Shown: one piece after another, positions 63,842 to 64,000 of the stretch
How positions within the stretch are numbered: position 1 is the first letter of the stretch
How the letters are laid out: every line of letters starts with the position of its first letter
Source of the DNA: Asterochloris sp. CNOR1
Lineage: Eukaryota; Chlorophyta; Trebouxiophyceae; Trebouxiales; Trebouxiaceae
Reading direction: 5' to 3'
Length of the DNA stretch: 64,000 nucleotides
Assembly (NCBI GenBank): GCA_963969365.1
Contig: OZ017747.1
Coordinates: 4,030,001-4,094,000 of the forward strand
Notes under the pieces: generated by a model
What the model was told of the DNA's origin: nothing
The model's database searches: none
The model's input: the letters and a program-made list of their open reading frames with translations, nothing else
Made by a program: the position numbers and the translations under genes

Positions 63842-64000
63842 GCCACAGCTGTCAGGGTGTGAGGGCAGCCCAGAACCCTGCTCCAAGAGGGACAGCCTGC
63901 CACGCGGCAGAAACCTTGGAGCGACGCTGCATTCTGACTGCATTGGTGATTGCATCTCACATTGCATTCGAGTGATCTGATGAGAGCAGAGTACACCACT

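Overview
The window looks like nuclear DNA of a green alga, most likely a trebouxiophyte such as a Chlorella or Coccomyxa relative. Genes are broken by many GT-AG introns of roughly 100-700 bp. The base composition is moderately GC-rich and dominated by CTG/CAG words. Several families are typical of green plants: a Ycf54/LCAA-type chlorophyll-biosynthesis factor, a Whirly ssDNA-binding protein, a chalcone-isomerase-like fatty-acid-binding protein and a potato-inhibitor-I protein. There are no operons. Species is an inference; no rRNA or organellar marker is present.

Layout: HisC 3' part (+, 1-2322); a very long gene joining an EXD3/Mut-7-type exonuclease, a YbaK-type deacylase domain and a Mut7-C domain (-, 2417-11818); Ycf54/LCAA (+, to 12952); chalcone-isomerase-like protein (-, 13346-14885, 5' end unresolved); secreted Pro/Ser/Ala-rich protein with an in-frame TAG (+, 16717-18725); CsbD-like stress protein (+, 19172-20410); unidentified nuclear-type protein (-, 20632-25883); secreted potato-inhibitor-I protein (+, 26130-27256); glucose-6-phosphate dehydrogenase (-, 27485-33285, 5' end unresolved); PLP threonine/serine dehydratase-like enzyme (+, 35266-37180); Whirly (-, 37262-39666); a non-LTR retrotransposon 3' remnant (+, 39717-40052); TRIP4/ASC-1 (-, 40254-42818); katanin p60 (+, 42916-48388); SERAC1-like armadillo/lipase protein (+, 48836-57366); tRNA-dihydrouridine synthase (-, 57503-60498); an unidentified membrane-anchored protein (+, to 62720); and an exon of a gene running off the right edge (-). 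Coding strand alternates almost gene by gene, giving tail-to-tail pairs 80-400 bp apart.

The genes do not form one pathway. They are housekeeping functions: histidine synthesis, chlorophyll synthesis, the oxidative pentose phosphate pathway, tRNA modification, microtubule severing and organelle DNA maintenance.

The most striking structural signal is in the introns. In at least eight genes, introns contain 2-5 diverged tandem copies of the neighbouring exon end together with its splice site. These 'splice-junction ladders' have fixed spacing (about 57, 94, 140 bp and so on). They suggest that introns here grow, and splice sites shift, by tandem duplication across exon-intron boundaries. Other notable points are the exonuclease-YbaK-Mut7-C fusion, three frame-supported GC-AG introns, and a CAG-to-TAG-like stop inside the secreted protein. 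Exon borders were chosen by hand from splice signals, reading frame and family conservation; where phases are quoted, they were checked by counting.
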